A stretch of 24,957 nt of DNA, taken from CAWHMN01 sp051001135. GTDB taxonomy: Bacteria; Acidobacteriota; Terriglobia; Terriglobales; Acidobacteriaceae. The position numbers and the translations under genes were made by a program. The stretch's first letter is position 1; each line of letters starts with the position of its first letter. A model generated the notes under the pieces. That model searched no databases. It saw nothing but the letters and a program-made list of their open reading frames with translations, and was not told where the DNA came from. Of the stretch, positions 7,863-16,449 are shown piece after piece. The stretch covers positions 1 through 24,957 of the forward strand of contig JBPCNO010000066.1 of assembly GCA_051001135.1 (NCBI GenBank), read 5' to 3'.

Positions 7863-10800
7863 ATGCATGAGCAGGTCTTCCCTACGTCGTTTTCGCAGCA
7901 GCGCCTTTGGTTTCTCGATCAATTTGACCCTGGTACGGCCGCCTATAATCTGCCGCGGGCGCTGCGGCTGACGGGAAGGGTCGACGCGCGCTCCCTGGCA
8001 AAGGCTCTCAAGGCGGTCGTGTCCCGGCACGAATCGCTGAGAACCGTTTTCACGTCCACCGATGGGGAGCCCTTCCAAGTGGTTCTCCCGGACATTGAGG
8101 TGGACGTGCCGATTATCGATCTGCGGCATCTGCGGCCGGAGGAGCGGGAGGAAACCGCCTTTCGCATAGCCGGCGAAGAGGCGCGGCAGCCGTTCGATCT
8201 GGCTGCAGGTCCGCTGCTCCGCGCCAAGCTTCTCCAGCTCGGCTCGGAGGATCACATCCTTGTTCTGGTGATGCACCACATCATCACCGATGGCTGGTCC
8301 ATGGGCTTGCTGTTCGACGAAATCGGCGAGCACTACGCCGCCTTCAGTACCGGCCGTGACCCGGAGCTTCCGGCCCTCCCTATCCAGTACTCGGACTATG
8401 CGAACTGGCAGAAGCAGGCGATCCGGGGAGACCTGCTGACAGAACACCTTGGCTACTGGCGCAGCGCACTGCTCGGCGCGCAAACATTGCTGGAACTCCA
8501 GACCGACCGTCCGCGCATGCCCGTCCACAGCGGCCATGGAGATGATGTCTATCTCCAGATCAGCGAACAGACCACGGAGCAGCTCAAGGCCTTTGCTCAA
8601 AAAGAAGGCGCCACGCTCTTCATGGCGCTGCTCACGGTGTTTCAGATCCTGCTGCGGCGATACACCGCGCAGGAAAGCATTCTGGTGGGAACGCCGACTG
8701 CCGGCAGAAACGAAGTGGAGATCGAAAACCTGATCGGTTTCTTCGTGAATACGCTGGTTCTTCGGGCGGATATCACGGGCGACGAAAGCTTTCGACAACT
8801 TCTCAGGCAGACGCGATCCACCACGCTGAACGCGCTCGCCCACGCGGACGTTCCGTTCGAAAAGCTGGTGGAAGCGCTCGAACCCGAGCGCCAGGCGAAT
8901 CGCAATCCACTGTTCCAGGTAATGTTCGTGTTTCAGAACATTCCCAAGCAGCAACTAGACCTGTCCGGACTTGTGTTGCAGGAGGTGGAGTTCGAGAGCG
9001 GTATCGCTAAGTTCGATGTGACGCTCGAGATCTTCGAGCTCGAAGGCCTGCGCTGCAAATTTGAATTCGATTCGGATCTCTTTGACAGGACGACGATCGA
9101 GCGGATGGCGGGGCACTTTGAAACCCTGCTGAAAGGAATCCTTGCGGATCCGGATCAAAAGATTTCGACCCTGCCGCTTCTCACTGAGCCAGAACTGCGG
9201 CAGCTATCTGCCTTCAACAGTACGCAATCGGAATACCCGAGCGAGATTTGCCTTCATACCTGCTTCGAGCAACAGGCGGAGTCGACCCCAGACGCTATCG
9301 CGCTCATATGTGAGAGTCCTGCCGCAGGCGGGGAGATCAGCTTCGACAGACTTAACCAACTTGCTAACACGCTGGCGCATCGGCTGATACGGCGGGGAGT
9401 CAGGCCCGGAGATCTGATAGGCATTTCGCTCAAGCGCTCCGTCGCCATGGTCGCGGGGCTGCTGGGCATTTTGAAGACCGGAGCCGCCTACGTCCCGCTC
9501 GATTCGTCCTATCCGGAAGAACGCCTCGCCTTCATGGTCAAGGATTCGCAGGTGCAGTGCATCGTGACCTCGCGCGATGTAAGCGAAGCCGTCCAAAGGG
9601 CCGCCGGGAACATCCTGGTGATGGAGGTCGAGGACAATTCGGAGGAGCGCGAGGACTGCGCGAATCCTTCCCTGCAGCTCTCCGCTGAAGCGCGGGCGTA
9701 TGTGATCTATACCTCCGGCTCCACGGGAACTCCCAAAGGCGTCGAAGGCAGCCATCGCGCGAGCATGAATCGCCTGGCATGGATGTGGCAGGCTCACCCG
9801 TTTCAAGCGGACGAGATCTGCTGCCAGAAAACCGCCCTGGGGTTCGTTGATTCCGTATGGGAGATCTTCGGCCCACTTCTCGCCGGGGTTCCTTCGGTGA
9901 TCGTTCCCGAGGAGGCCGGGCTCGATATCACCTACCTGGTACAGATGCTTGCTGAACACCAGGTGTCTCGTATCGTGATGGTTCCTTCGCTGCTGCGCGT
10001 GCTACTGGAGCAGATCGAGGACCTCAAGGGAAAACTTCCACGTCTGAAACTCTGGTCGGCTAGCGGAGAAGTGCTGCCGGCGCCAGTAGCAAGGCAGTTC
10101 GGGGAGCTGATGCCGGACGCGACACTGCTCAACATTTATGGGTCATCCGAAGTAGCCGCGGACGCAACCTGGCACGAGATCAGGCGACCGGTCGTCAGCG
10201 CATCCGTCCCCATCGGGCGTCCGATCGCAAACGTTCAGGTGCACGTCCTGGACGGCTCTATGGAACGCGTTCCGATCGGGGTACGTGGAGAGATCTTCAT
10301 CGGCGGTGACTGCCTGGCGCGAGGCTATTGGACCCGTCCTGAGCTCACGCGGGAGCGCTTCCTTCCCAGCCCGTTTGCGCATGGCGGCTCAGGCCGGTTG
10401 TACAGAACAGGCGATCTGGGGCGGTATCTGGCCGATGGCGAAATCGAGTATCTTGGCCGCTCGGACAATCAGGTGAAGCTGAGGGGAATGCGCGTCGAGC
10501 TTGAAGAGATTGAAGCTGCGCTTGCCGCGCACCCGGTGATCTGCCGTGCCGTGGTGGTTCTCGCCGGGCACTCCGATCAGCAGAAGCTTGTCGGCTACCT
10601 GGTGATTCGGCCGGGAACCGAACTCGACGCCGACGAACTCCGCCACTTCCTGCGAGCGAAGCTGCCAGACCACATGGTGCCATCGCAATACCTGACGATC
10701 GATGCTCTCCCCCTGCTTCCCAATGGAAAGGTGGACCGCAGAAACCTATCGTTTGCAACATCCGCGCGCCTGCTAGAGCATCGCCGTTATGTGGCGCCAC

Positions 10801-11189
10801 GGACAGAGGTGGAAGAGAAGATGGCGGGGGTCTGGTGTGAAGTGCTGGGGCTGGAGGAGGTTGGAATTCACGACAACTTCTTCGAGTTGGGCGGCCACTC
10901 CCTGATGGTGATTCAGGTGATTGCGCGTATCCGGAGAGTATTTGAAGTCGAAATACCGGTGCGCAGTCTGTTCGAAGAGCCGACCATCGAGCGCTCAGCG
11001 AAGGCGGTGGAAGCAAGTCTGGCTAAAGGGATCAAGGCGCGCATGCCCATTGCAGCAAGGCGCAGACCAGCCTCTTCGCCAAATGGCAGGGAGGCGCTTA
11101 TGGCGCAGCTTGGCACTATGTCGGAAGATGAGGTGCACGCGCTGTTGAGCCAGATACTGCGTGAAAAGGCAGTTCGGCAGACGACCTGA
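7863..11189 (+). CDS. Nonribosomal peptide synthetase, C-A-T, predicted to activate beta-alanine
   Basis: 1108-residue single NRPS module. The condensation domain (about 8-445) has the canonical HHIITDGW (138-145). The adenylation domain (about 466-965) shows YTSGSTGTPKG (616-626), the YGSSE block (759-763), YRTGD (847-851) and NGKVDR (954-959). The thiolation domain (about 980-1050) has LGGHSL with Ser1013. Alignment by eye to the Phe-activating A domain of GrsA gives pocket residues V662, D663, W666, V705, S732, S734, I758, A766, D767 and K956. The usual Asp at the first position, which binds an alpha-amino group, is Val, with Asp shifted by one; this matches the beta-alanine type (VDWV..LADK as I recall it). 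The C-terminus MSEDEVHALLSQIL (1086-1099) looks like a docking peptide. No loading module or TE, so it needs an upstream acyl donor and a downstream partner, probably the C-T-TE protein. Start supported by GAGG 9 bases upstream. Confidence 0.93.
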   Translation: MHEQVFPTSFSQQRLWFLDQFDPGTAAYNLPRALRLTGRVDARSLAKALKAVVSRHESLRTVFTSTDGEPFQVVLPDIEVDVPIIDLRHLRPEEREETAFRIAGEEARQPFDLAAGPLLRAKLLQLGSEDHILVLVMHHIITDGWSMGLLFDEIGEHYAAFSTGRDPELPALPIQYSDYANWQKQAIRGDLLTEHLGYWRSALLGAQTLLELQTDRPRMPVHSGHGDDVYLQISEQTTEQLKAFAQKEGATLFMALLTVFQILLRRYTAQESILVGTPTAGRNEVEIENLIGFFVNTLVLRADITGDESFRQLLRQTRSTTLNALAHADVPFEKLVEALEPERQANRNPLFQVMFVFQNIPKQQLDLSGLVLQEVEFESGIAKFDVTLEIFELEGLRCKFEFDSDLFDRTTIERMAGHFETLLKGILADPDQKISTLPLLTEPELRQLSAFNSTQSEYPSEICLHTCFEQQAESTPDAIALICESPAAGGEISFDRLNQLANTLAHRLIRRGVRPGDLIGISLKRSVAMVAGLLGILKTGAAYVPLDSSYPEERLAFMVKDSQVQCIVTSRDVSEAVQRAAGNILVMEVEDNSEEREDCANPSLQLSAEARAYVIYTSGSTGTPKGVEGSHRASMNRLAWMWQAHPFQADEICCQKTALGFVDSVWEIFGPLLAGVPSVIVPEEAGLDITYLVQMLAEHQVSRIVMVPSLLRVLLEQIEDLKGKLPRLKLWSASGEVLPAPVARQFGELMPDATLLNIYGSSEVAADATWHEIRRPVVSASVPIGRPIANVQVHVLDGSMERVPIGVRGEIFIGGDCLARGYWTRPELTRERFLPSPFAHGGSGRLYRTGDLGRYLADGEIEYLGRSDNQVKLRGMRVELEEIEAALAAHPVICRAVVVLAGHSDQQKLVGYLVIRPGTELDADELRHFLRAKLPDHMVPSQYLTIDALPLLPNGKVDRRNLSFATSARLLEHRRYVAPRTEVEEKMAGVWCEVLGLEEVGIHDNFFELGGHSLMVIQVIARIRRVFEVEIPVRSLFEEPTIERSAKAVEASLAKGIKARMPIAARRRPASSPNGREALMAQLGTMSEDEVHALLSQILREKAVRQTT

Positions 11190-11299
11190 AACACTCTCAC
11201 CATTTGCCGCAAATAGCAATCTGAAGCATATTTCTCGATCTCGCTCGGGTTGATATGCGAGCAGCAGAGTCTGGGTCTTACCAAATGCTGATGCTGAAT

Positions 11300-12811
11300 C
11301 TAGGCCGGCATTGCAGCCGAGATCTGGTCTCGTTCGAACGCCGCGATCAGGTCTCCCTGGTCGATCACTTCATCGATGAGCGCAGAGAAGTCCTCCATGC
11401 GGCTGCGATGGTTCACGTTCGCGACCCGCAAGGCGTATTCTTCCCCAAGCACGGTGCCTGATAGCAGAAACTTGCCCGATTCCTGGAGCCGCATTACCAG
11501 CTCGCGGTTCAGCGCATTCAGTTGCGCGCTGTCCCATCCAAGCGAGAGCGGGACGTAGCGAAAGCAGACGACATTCATTACCCGCGGTGCGAGCAGCTCC
11601 AGTCGCGGGTTTCTGGCGATCAGGGATTCCAGATAGTCCGCCTGGTCCATATTCTGCTCGATCATGGCCCCATAGGCTTCAATCCCGTGGGTCTTGAGCG
11701 ACATCCATGCCTTGAGCGCCTTGAAGTTGCGGGACAACTCGATCCCACGATCGGTGAAGGTCAAGCCTCCGGCGAGCAGGCCCCTGCTGGCCACCTCGAG
11801 ATAGCTTGCCTCGGTCGCGAAGGTTGCCCTATGCACGGCAGCGTCTCTCACCAGCACGCACCCGATGTCAAAGGGCAGATAGACCCATTTGTGCAGATCG
11901 AAAGCCAGCGAGTCGGCCTGCTCCAGTCCGCGCACCAGCGGCGCATATTTGGGTGACATCTTCAGGAGCGCACCGAATGCGCCGTCCACATGGAACCATA
12001 GGTCTTCTCTGCGGCAGAGCGCCGCGAGCGCCTCCAGATCATCGATTGCACCGGTGTTCACAGTGCCTGCATTGCCGAGCACCGCAATGGGACGCAGACC
12101 TGCTTTGCGATCGGATTCAATCTGCCTTTCGAGATCGTCGATGCGGATACGGTAATCGGAGTCGACCGCGATCCGCCGCAGAGAATCCGTGCCCAGGCCG
12201 AGGAACTCCATGCTCTTGCGCACCCACATGTGGGTTTCTGACGAGGTGTACACCAAGAGCGGGACGTGGCCACCCTGCAGCCCTTGCTTGCGCACGTTGA
12301 ACCCCGCCTTGGCATGGCGTGCCACCGCAAGCCCCAGCATATTCGCCATGGTGCAGCCGCTGGTCAGCACACCGCTAGCGGACGCCGGCATGCCCATCAC
12401 CTGCTTCATCCACGTAAGAACCTGTTGTTCCACCAGCGTCGGGGCCTGCTGCCCGCCGCCGACATGTGGATTGATACCGGAAGCGAGCATGTCCGCCAGC
12501 ATAGCCAGTGGCGTGCCATTCCCCCGAACCCATCCCCAGGCCCGTGGATGCCGGTTGCCGCTGGTGTAGGGCAGGACGTTCTGCAGGAATTCCTCATAAA
12601 CCTCCGCGGCAGGCTGTCCTTCGGACGGCAACGGCTCATCGAGAGCTGCCACAACGCGGGTGGGCAGCGGCTGCCAGGCCGGCTGGTCGTGCAGGGTCTC
12701 CAGGTGGCGGAACATGTCATCGAGCATGCGATGCCCAAGCGCCAGCAGTTCATTCCAATTTTCGGGGTCGAGTGTAACCTGCTGTACCTCTTGGTCTAGT
12801 GACGTACTCAC
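11300..12811 (-). CDS. Group II PLP-dependent decarboxylase, candidate aspartate 1-decarboxylase
   Basis: 503-residue pyridoxal-phosphate decarboxylase of the DDC/GAD group, releasing CO2 from an amino acid to give an amine. Key positions are H194 (SSETHMW, stacks on the cofactor ring in relatives), D276 (HVDGAFG, pairs with the pyridine nitrogen) and K308 (DLHKW, forms the internal aldimine). The GTG at 12811 is chosen as start because GAGGA lies about 9 bases upstream and the homologous region begins there; the same frame is open for 89 further codons upstream (ATG at 13078) but that extension has no recognisable sequence and would exceed normal family length. It converges on the C-A-T NRPS gene with a 110-base gap. 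Sequence alone does not fix the substrate. Because the neighbouring A domain looks specific for beta-alanine, aspartate to beta-alanine is the most economical proposal; an aromatic amino acid or glutamate remain alternatives. Confidence 0.88.
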   Translation of the reverse strand: MSTSLDQEVQQVTLDPENWNELLALGHRMLDDMFRHLETLHDQPAWQPLPTRVVAALDEPLPSEGQPAAEVYEEFLQNVLPYTSGNRHPRAWGWVRGNGTPLAMLADMLASGINPHVGGGQQAPTLVEQQVLTWMKQVMGMPASASGVLTSGCTMANMLGLAVARHAKAGFNVRKQGLQGGHVPLLVYTSSETHMWVRKSMEFLGLGTDSLRRIAVDSDYRIRIDDLERQIESDRKAGLRPIAVLGNAGTVNTGAIDDLEALAALCRREDLWFHVDGAFGALLKMSPKYAPLVRGLEQADSLAFDLHKWVYLPFDIGCVLVRDAAVHRATFATEASYLEVASRGLLAGGLTFTDRGIELSRNFKALKAWMSLKTHGIEAYGAMIEQNMDQADYLESLIARNPRLELLAPRVMNVVCFRYVPLSLGWDSAQLNALNRELVMRLQESGKFLLSGTVLGEEYALRVANVNHRSRMEDFSALIDEVIDQGDLIAAFERDQISAAMPA

Positions 12812-13574
12812 GCGCAGCAATCCTCGGGAACGCTGCCTCAGGGGAACCGGAGCCCACGACGAGGTCAAGCAGTCGCAAACGGCACCTGCAATCCTGTATC
12901 CACTACACGCCTGGGCTGGTGCTTCTGCCTGACAGACTTCCCCGCCCCTTTCGCCCACGACTGAAAGAATGCTCCGGGAGACCAGCCGATAGCCGATTGG
13001 CAAATTTCCTGCATACTCGTTGCAAACCGTTGGTTGGCCGGAGCAATTCCTTTCGACCGTCATCAACGCACGAGACATGACAATCGGATGACCGGGACGG
13101 CGACCCCTGCTGTTTAGACGAAGGCGACCATTCGGTTAGGCGGCTGACATCGCCCCTGAACCGGCGACCCGCCCAGCGATTGACGACCAGGAGCCAGGCT
13201 TTGTCATGAACCCTGATCGTCGCTGATTCCATCCTCAACAATTGCTTGACACGCTTGCAAGCCGGGGCGAATATGTTAGCGCTTCCTGGGCCCCGTCACC
13301 GAAGCTTTTGAACTCCAGCCTTTTTGCGGCAAATTTGCATAATCCAGCAGATCGCGTCGAGAGAGGGGAGACTTTCTAGCTCAGAGGCATCCGTTCATCG
13401 CATGTGCTGCGGACGTTTTGGCTGCACAGTTGGCTGACTACCTGCGATGGATAGATATCTACTGGCGTTGTTCAGTATCGCGCCACGGGATCCCGCTTAT
13501 CGCAGAATCTACTCACCGAGGCTGGTTTACATACAGTCTTACCATCCGAGACAACCTGCCCAGGAGAACACCGC
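12812..13574. other. Long intergenic region, no supported gene
   Basis: 763 bases between the divergent decarboxylase and the membrane-protein operon. No open frame here has a ribosome binding site, plausible composition or recognisable product. TTGACA at 13246-13251 is a good -35 match, but the best -10 at 17-base spacing (GAATAT) is poor. Two 10-bp perfect palindromes, GCTTGCAAGC (13253-13262) and GCAAATTTGC (13329-13338), are possible operators for the plus-strand operon starting at 13575. CATAAT (13338-13343) is a fair -10 sequence without a clear -35. Confidence 0.5.
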
Positions 13575-14678
13575 ATGTTCGGTTCTGGTTTGACGGAAGT
13601 CGCAATCGGAATTGTGTTTGTCTATCTCCTGCTTAGCGTTATCTGCAGCGTCGTGAATGAGTGGATATCGGGATTGCTTGGCATGCGCGCCAAAAACCTG
13701 GAAGAGGGTATTCGCAGCCTCTTTACCGACGGTGCGCTTAAGAGCGGAGCCAATGCCTCGACAACTGAATCGCTAGCCGATGCGATCTATGATCACGGGT
13801 TGATCCAAAGCCTGTATCGATCCACGTGGATCAATAGGCTCCTGGGCACGATCGGCCGGCCCTCATATATACCCGCACGTACATTCGCGATGGCACTTCT
13901 GGATATCCTAGCGCCCGCGGATGCAAGCGGATCCAAGGATCTCAATGCAGTCCGCACGGCAGCGTGGGCTCTGCCGGACAGCAAAGGCAGGCAGGCGCTC
14001 CTGACGATTCTTGGCCAGGTACAAGGCGATCTGGGCAATGCTCGCGACGCCATCGAGAATTGGTACAACGACGGCATGGATCGTGTCTCAGGCTGGTATA
14101 AGCGGAAGTCTCAAATGATCCTGATCGGACTGGCGATCATCGTGACGATCCTTAGCAACGCAGACTCGATTCTGGTGGCACGGATGCTCTGGAACAGCCC
14201 CACCCTGCGTTCGTCCGCGGCGGCTGCGGCGGAGGACTACGTCAAGCGTTACGACGAGAAGGGGCTTTCGAAAAAACAAGCCGCGACCGCTCCAAGCGCC
14301 CCGCCCTCGAATCTCGCTGCGGAAAGGAATCTAAGTGATCAAGTCTCTGACCAGAAGACGCCCTTCGGAGGCGCAGACGAGATCAGCGCCAGAGTGGCTG
14401 AAATCAACAGCAAGCTAGCATCCCTTCAACTTCCCATCGGCTGGCCGCAGCACTCAGCGAAGGGAAGCCCAGCAGCGCCAACGGTGCTAGACCCAAGATC
14501 ATTCCCAAGAAATGGTCGGCGGGCGCAGGCGTTTCGCATCCTTGGCTGGCTCGCCACGGCGATCGCGGTTTCTCTGGGCGCACCCTTCTGGTTCGATATC
14601 CTTAACAAATTCATGGTGGTTCGCAACACGGTCAAGCCACGAGAGAAGAGTCAGGTGGAAGAGTCGAAAGATAGCTGA
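13575..14678 (+). CDS. Conserved membrane protein of unknown function
   Basis: 367 residues. A hydrophobic helix at about 8-28 follows MFGSGLTEVAIGIVFVYLLL, then a mostly soluble region with NEWISGLLGMRAKNLEEGI, a second helix at about 180-200, a low-complexity Ala/Ser/Lys-rich linker (about 212-260), and a third helix at about 322-342 ending in SLGAPFWFDILNK. I recognise this as a widespread but uncharacterised family; no catalytic motif is visible. The start has AGGAG 8 bases upstream. It is the first of four plus-strand genes, 97 bases before the phosphoesterase, so a shared envelope role with that enzyme and the outer-membrane protein is plausible but not shown. Confidence 0.85.
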   Translation: MFGSGLTEVAIGIVFVYLLLSVICSVVNEWISGLLGMRAKNLEEGIRSLFTDGALKSGANASTTESLADAIYDHGLIQSLYRSTWINRLLGTIGRPSYIPARTFAMALLDILAPADASGSKDLNAVRTAAWALPDSKGRQALLTILGQVQGDLGNARDAIENWYNDGMDRVSGWYKRKSQMILIGLAIIVTILSNADSILVARMLWNSPTLRSSAAAAAEDYVKRYDEKGLSKKQAATAPSAPPSNLAAERNLSDQVSDQKTPFGGADEISARVAEINSKLASLQLPIGWPQHSAKGSPAAPTVLDPRSFPRNGRRAQAFRILGWLATAIAVSLGAPFWFDILNKFMVVRNTVKPREKSQVEESKDS

Positions 14679-14775
14679 GATCCCGTTGTAAGGCGTGCGA
14701 ACAAACAAAGGAATTCCACGAACAAGGGCCCCTGGATCCGGTGTCATCAGGATGCACTGCAGGGAGGCGAGCAAG

Positions 14776-15990
14776 ATGCCAGCCGATCGAAACAAGCCCG
14801 GAATCAAGGCCCTCAAGCACGTTGTCGTATTGATGATGGAAAATCGTTCCTTCGATCACATGCTCGGCGCTCTCCACGGGCAGGACTCACGCATCGACGG
14901 ACTCACGGGGACGGAAGCTAACCCGGACACCAGCGGCGCGAATATCGCCGTTCAGCCGAAGGCCGATTGGCTGGGCCAACTGGACCCCGATCCCAATCAT
15001 CACTTTCCGGCGGTTGACCTGCAGATCTTCGGGGGTCAAACCGGCCCTCAACGCCAGCCCAACATGCAGGGTTTTGTGCACAGCTACTGGGATCAGCAGC
15101 ACAACTTAGACCAGTCTCATAAGATTCTCTATTACTTCACGCCAGAAAAGCTGCCGGTCCTTACTACGCTCGCGACGGAATTTGCAGTCTTCAATCGCTG
15201 GTTCGCCTCCGTCCCGGGCCCGACTATCTGCAACCGCGCCTTCGCTCACTACGGCACTTCTTTCGGTCAGGTCAGCATGGACGTCTTCTATGTCAACAAG
15301 AAGATCAAGAGTATCTATGAGCGCATGATCGGGGCAGTTCCCAATCGCACTGCGAAGCTCTACTACTACGACGAATCGAGTTCAACCATGGAGGCGGTCA
15401 ACCTCCTGCAAAATCAGCCGCAGCTATTCGGGACCTTCGAGCAATTCCAATCGGACTGCAAGAAGGGTCTGCTGCCCGACTACTGCTTTCTCGAGCCGAA
15501 CTATAGCAATCATGAGACAGATGAAGGCGAGGCCATCGCGAACGATCAGCATCCCGACCACGACATGAAGGCCGGCGAGCAATTCATCGCCACGGTTTAC
15601 AACAGCATTCGCCAGAATCCCGATCTCTGGGGAAGCACGGCGTTACTGGTCGCCTACGACGAACACGGCGGAATTTACGACCATGTGCCTCCGCCCGCCT
15701 GCCCGCCGGATGGCTTCGTAGCCCAGCCCAAGGACACAGGCACTCCCGATGCCTTCCACTTCGACCGTCTTGGAGTGCGCGTTCCTGCGGTCCTCATTTC
15801 ACCCTGGGTGCCTAAAGGGACGGTGGTCAGTGATCGCGTCTTTGAACACGCTTCGATTCCCGCAACCATCACCGAATTCTTTCTGGGCCGTTACGATGAG
15901 CGCTCGCCGCGAGAGGTCGCCGCGAGCACGTTTCTGGATCTGCTCTCCCTGGACCAGATGCGCGAGGACTGCCCGGAGTTCGCCTCTTAA
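14776..15990 (+). CDS. Phosphoesterase, phospholipase C/acid phosphatase (AcpA) superfamily
   Basis: 404-residue phosphoesterase of the PF04185 type, which hydrolyses phosphate mono- or diesters such as phospholipid head groups at a metal centre. Visible blocks are MMENRSFDHMLG (20-31), PGPTICNR (148-154) with T150 as likely nucleophile, EPNY (240-243), DQHPDHD (257-263) and AYDEHGG (293-299). ATG at 14776 is preferred over ATGs further upstream in the same frame because GGAGG lies 8 bases before it and the conserved core begins soon after. No signal peptide is evident, whereas many phospholipases C of this group are exported, so location is uncertain. Length is shorter than haemolytic and non-haemolytic phospholipases C of about 700 residues, closer to the acid phosphatase-like branch. 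The next gene begins 15 bases downstream. Confidence 0.9.
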   Translation: MPADRNKPGIKALKHVVVLMMENRSFDHMLGALHGQDSRIDGLTGTEANPDTSGANIAVQPKADWLGQLDPDPNHHFPAVDLQIFGGQTGPQRQPNMQGFVHSYWDQQHNLDQSHKILYYFTPEKLPVLTTLATEFAVFNRWFASVPGPTICNRAFAHYGTSFGQVSMDVFYVNKKIKSIYERMIGAVPNRTAKLYYYDESSSTMEAVNLLQNQPQLFGTFEQFQSDCKKGLLPDYCFLEPNYSNHETDEGEAIANDQHPDHDMKAGEQFIATVYNSIRQNPDLWGSTALLVAYDEHGGIYDHVPPPACPPDGFVAQPKDTGTPDAFHFDRLGVRVPAVLISPWVPKGTVVSDRVFEHASIPATITEFFLGRYDERSPREVAASTFLDLLSLDQMREDCPEFAS

Positions 15991-16005
15991 TCATGGAGAT
16001 GCCGC

Positions 16006-16449
16006 ATGGCCATCGTTCGCGTTCCATCGCCCACGCCGCAATCGTTCAACAAGCACGCTCCCATCTCTGAGCTTCTGAAAGCGCAGATCGCGCACTTCCG
16101 CGAAGTGGAAATGAGACTGCCTCACGCACACCACAGCGGCGTGCGCGATCGGGATATCACCACGGAGGACGAAGCGGCACAGTACATCGCGTATGTCACA
16201 GCCCTGCTGCACGGCCGGCGGCCACCGAAGCCCGTACTCTCCCGGCGGCACGCGCCGATGGTTATATTGCCGGCCCAACCGCAACCGCCGGGGCTGGCCA
16301 TTGCCGCCGTGGCTGCGCCGGAAGTTCCCAATCCGGCCAAACGCGAAGGTGCGCGCAAGCAGACGAAGCAGACCAAGACTCCGGCCAAAAAGCAGCCGGC
16401 GAAGCAGGCCAAGAAGCGCACCACACAACAAGCCAGGAAACAGCCATGA
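16006..16449 (+). CDS. Small hypothetical protein with lysine-rich C-terminal tail
   Basis: 147 residues, not recognised by function. The N-terminal half (1-72) is soluble and helical-looking, with SFNKHAPISELLKAQIAHFREVE and a TTEDEAAQYIAYV segment. Residues 75-105 are Pro/Ala-rich, and 110-147 form a very basic Lys/Gln/Ala/Thr tail like those of histone H1-like or DNA- or polyanion-binding proteins. A GGAG sequence precedes the ATG. It lies between the phosphoesterase and the outer-membrane protein and overlaps the latter by 4 bases (ATGA), so it is translated as part of the same operon. I infer an accessory role to the phosphoesterase. Confidence 0.75.
   Translation: MAIVRVPSPTPQSFNKHAPISELLKAQIAHFREVEMRLPHAHHSGVRDRDITTEDEAAQYIAYVTALLHGRRPPKPVLSRRHAPMVILPAQPQPPGLAIAAVAAPEVPNPAKREGARKQTKQTKTPAKKQPAKQAKKRTTQQARKQP

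Noticed and set aside
7560..8954. Minus-strand open frame of 464 codons opposite the start of the C-A-T NRPS gene
   Set aside because: It is a GC-driven shadow of the condensation domain on the plus strand and has no domain of its own.
9204..9959. Minus-strand open frame of 251 codons inside the A domain
   Set aside because: It is antisense to well-conserved A-domain motifs and has no recognisable sequence.
11190..11299. Possible bidirectional terminator between the C-A-T NRPS and decarboxylase genes
   Set aside because: Only very short dyads such as TTTGC-C-GCAAA were seen and none is followed by a T-run.
12812..13078. N-terminal 89-codon extension of the decarboxylase from ATG at 13078
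   Set aside because: The extra residues look random, the family length is met without them, and GTG at 12811 has a good GAGGA ribosome binding site.
12903..13241. Minus-strand open frame (112 codons) upstream of the decarboxylase
   Set aside because: It has no ribosome binding site, an Arg/Ser-rich composition and no known relatives. It overlaps the open upstream extension of the decarboxylase frame.
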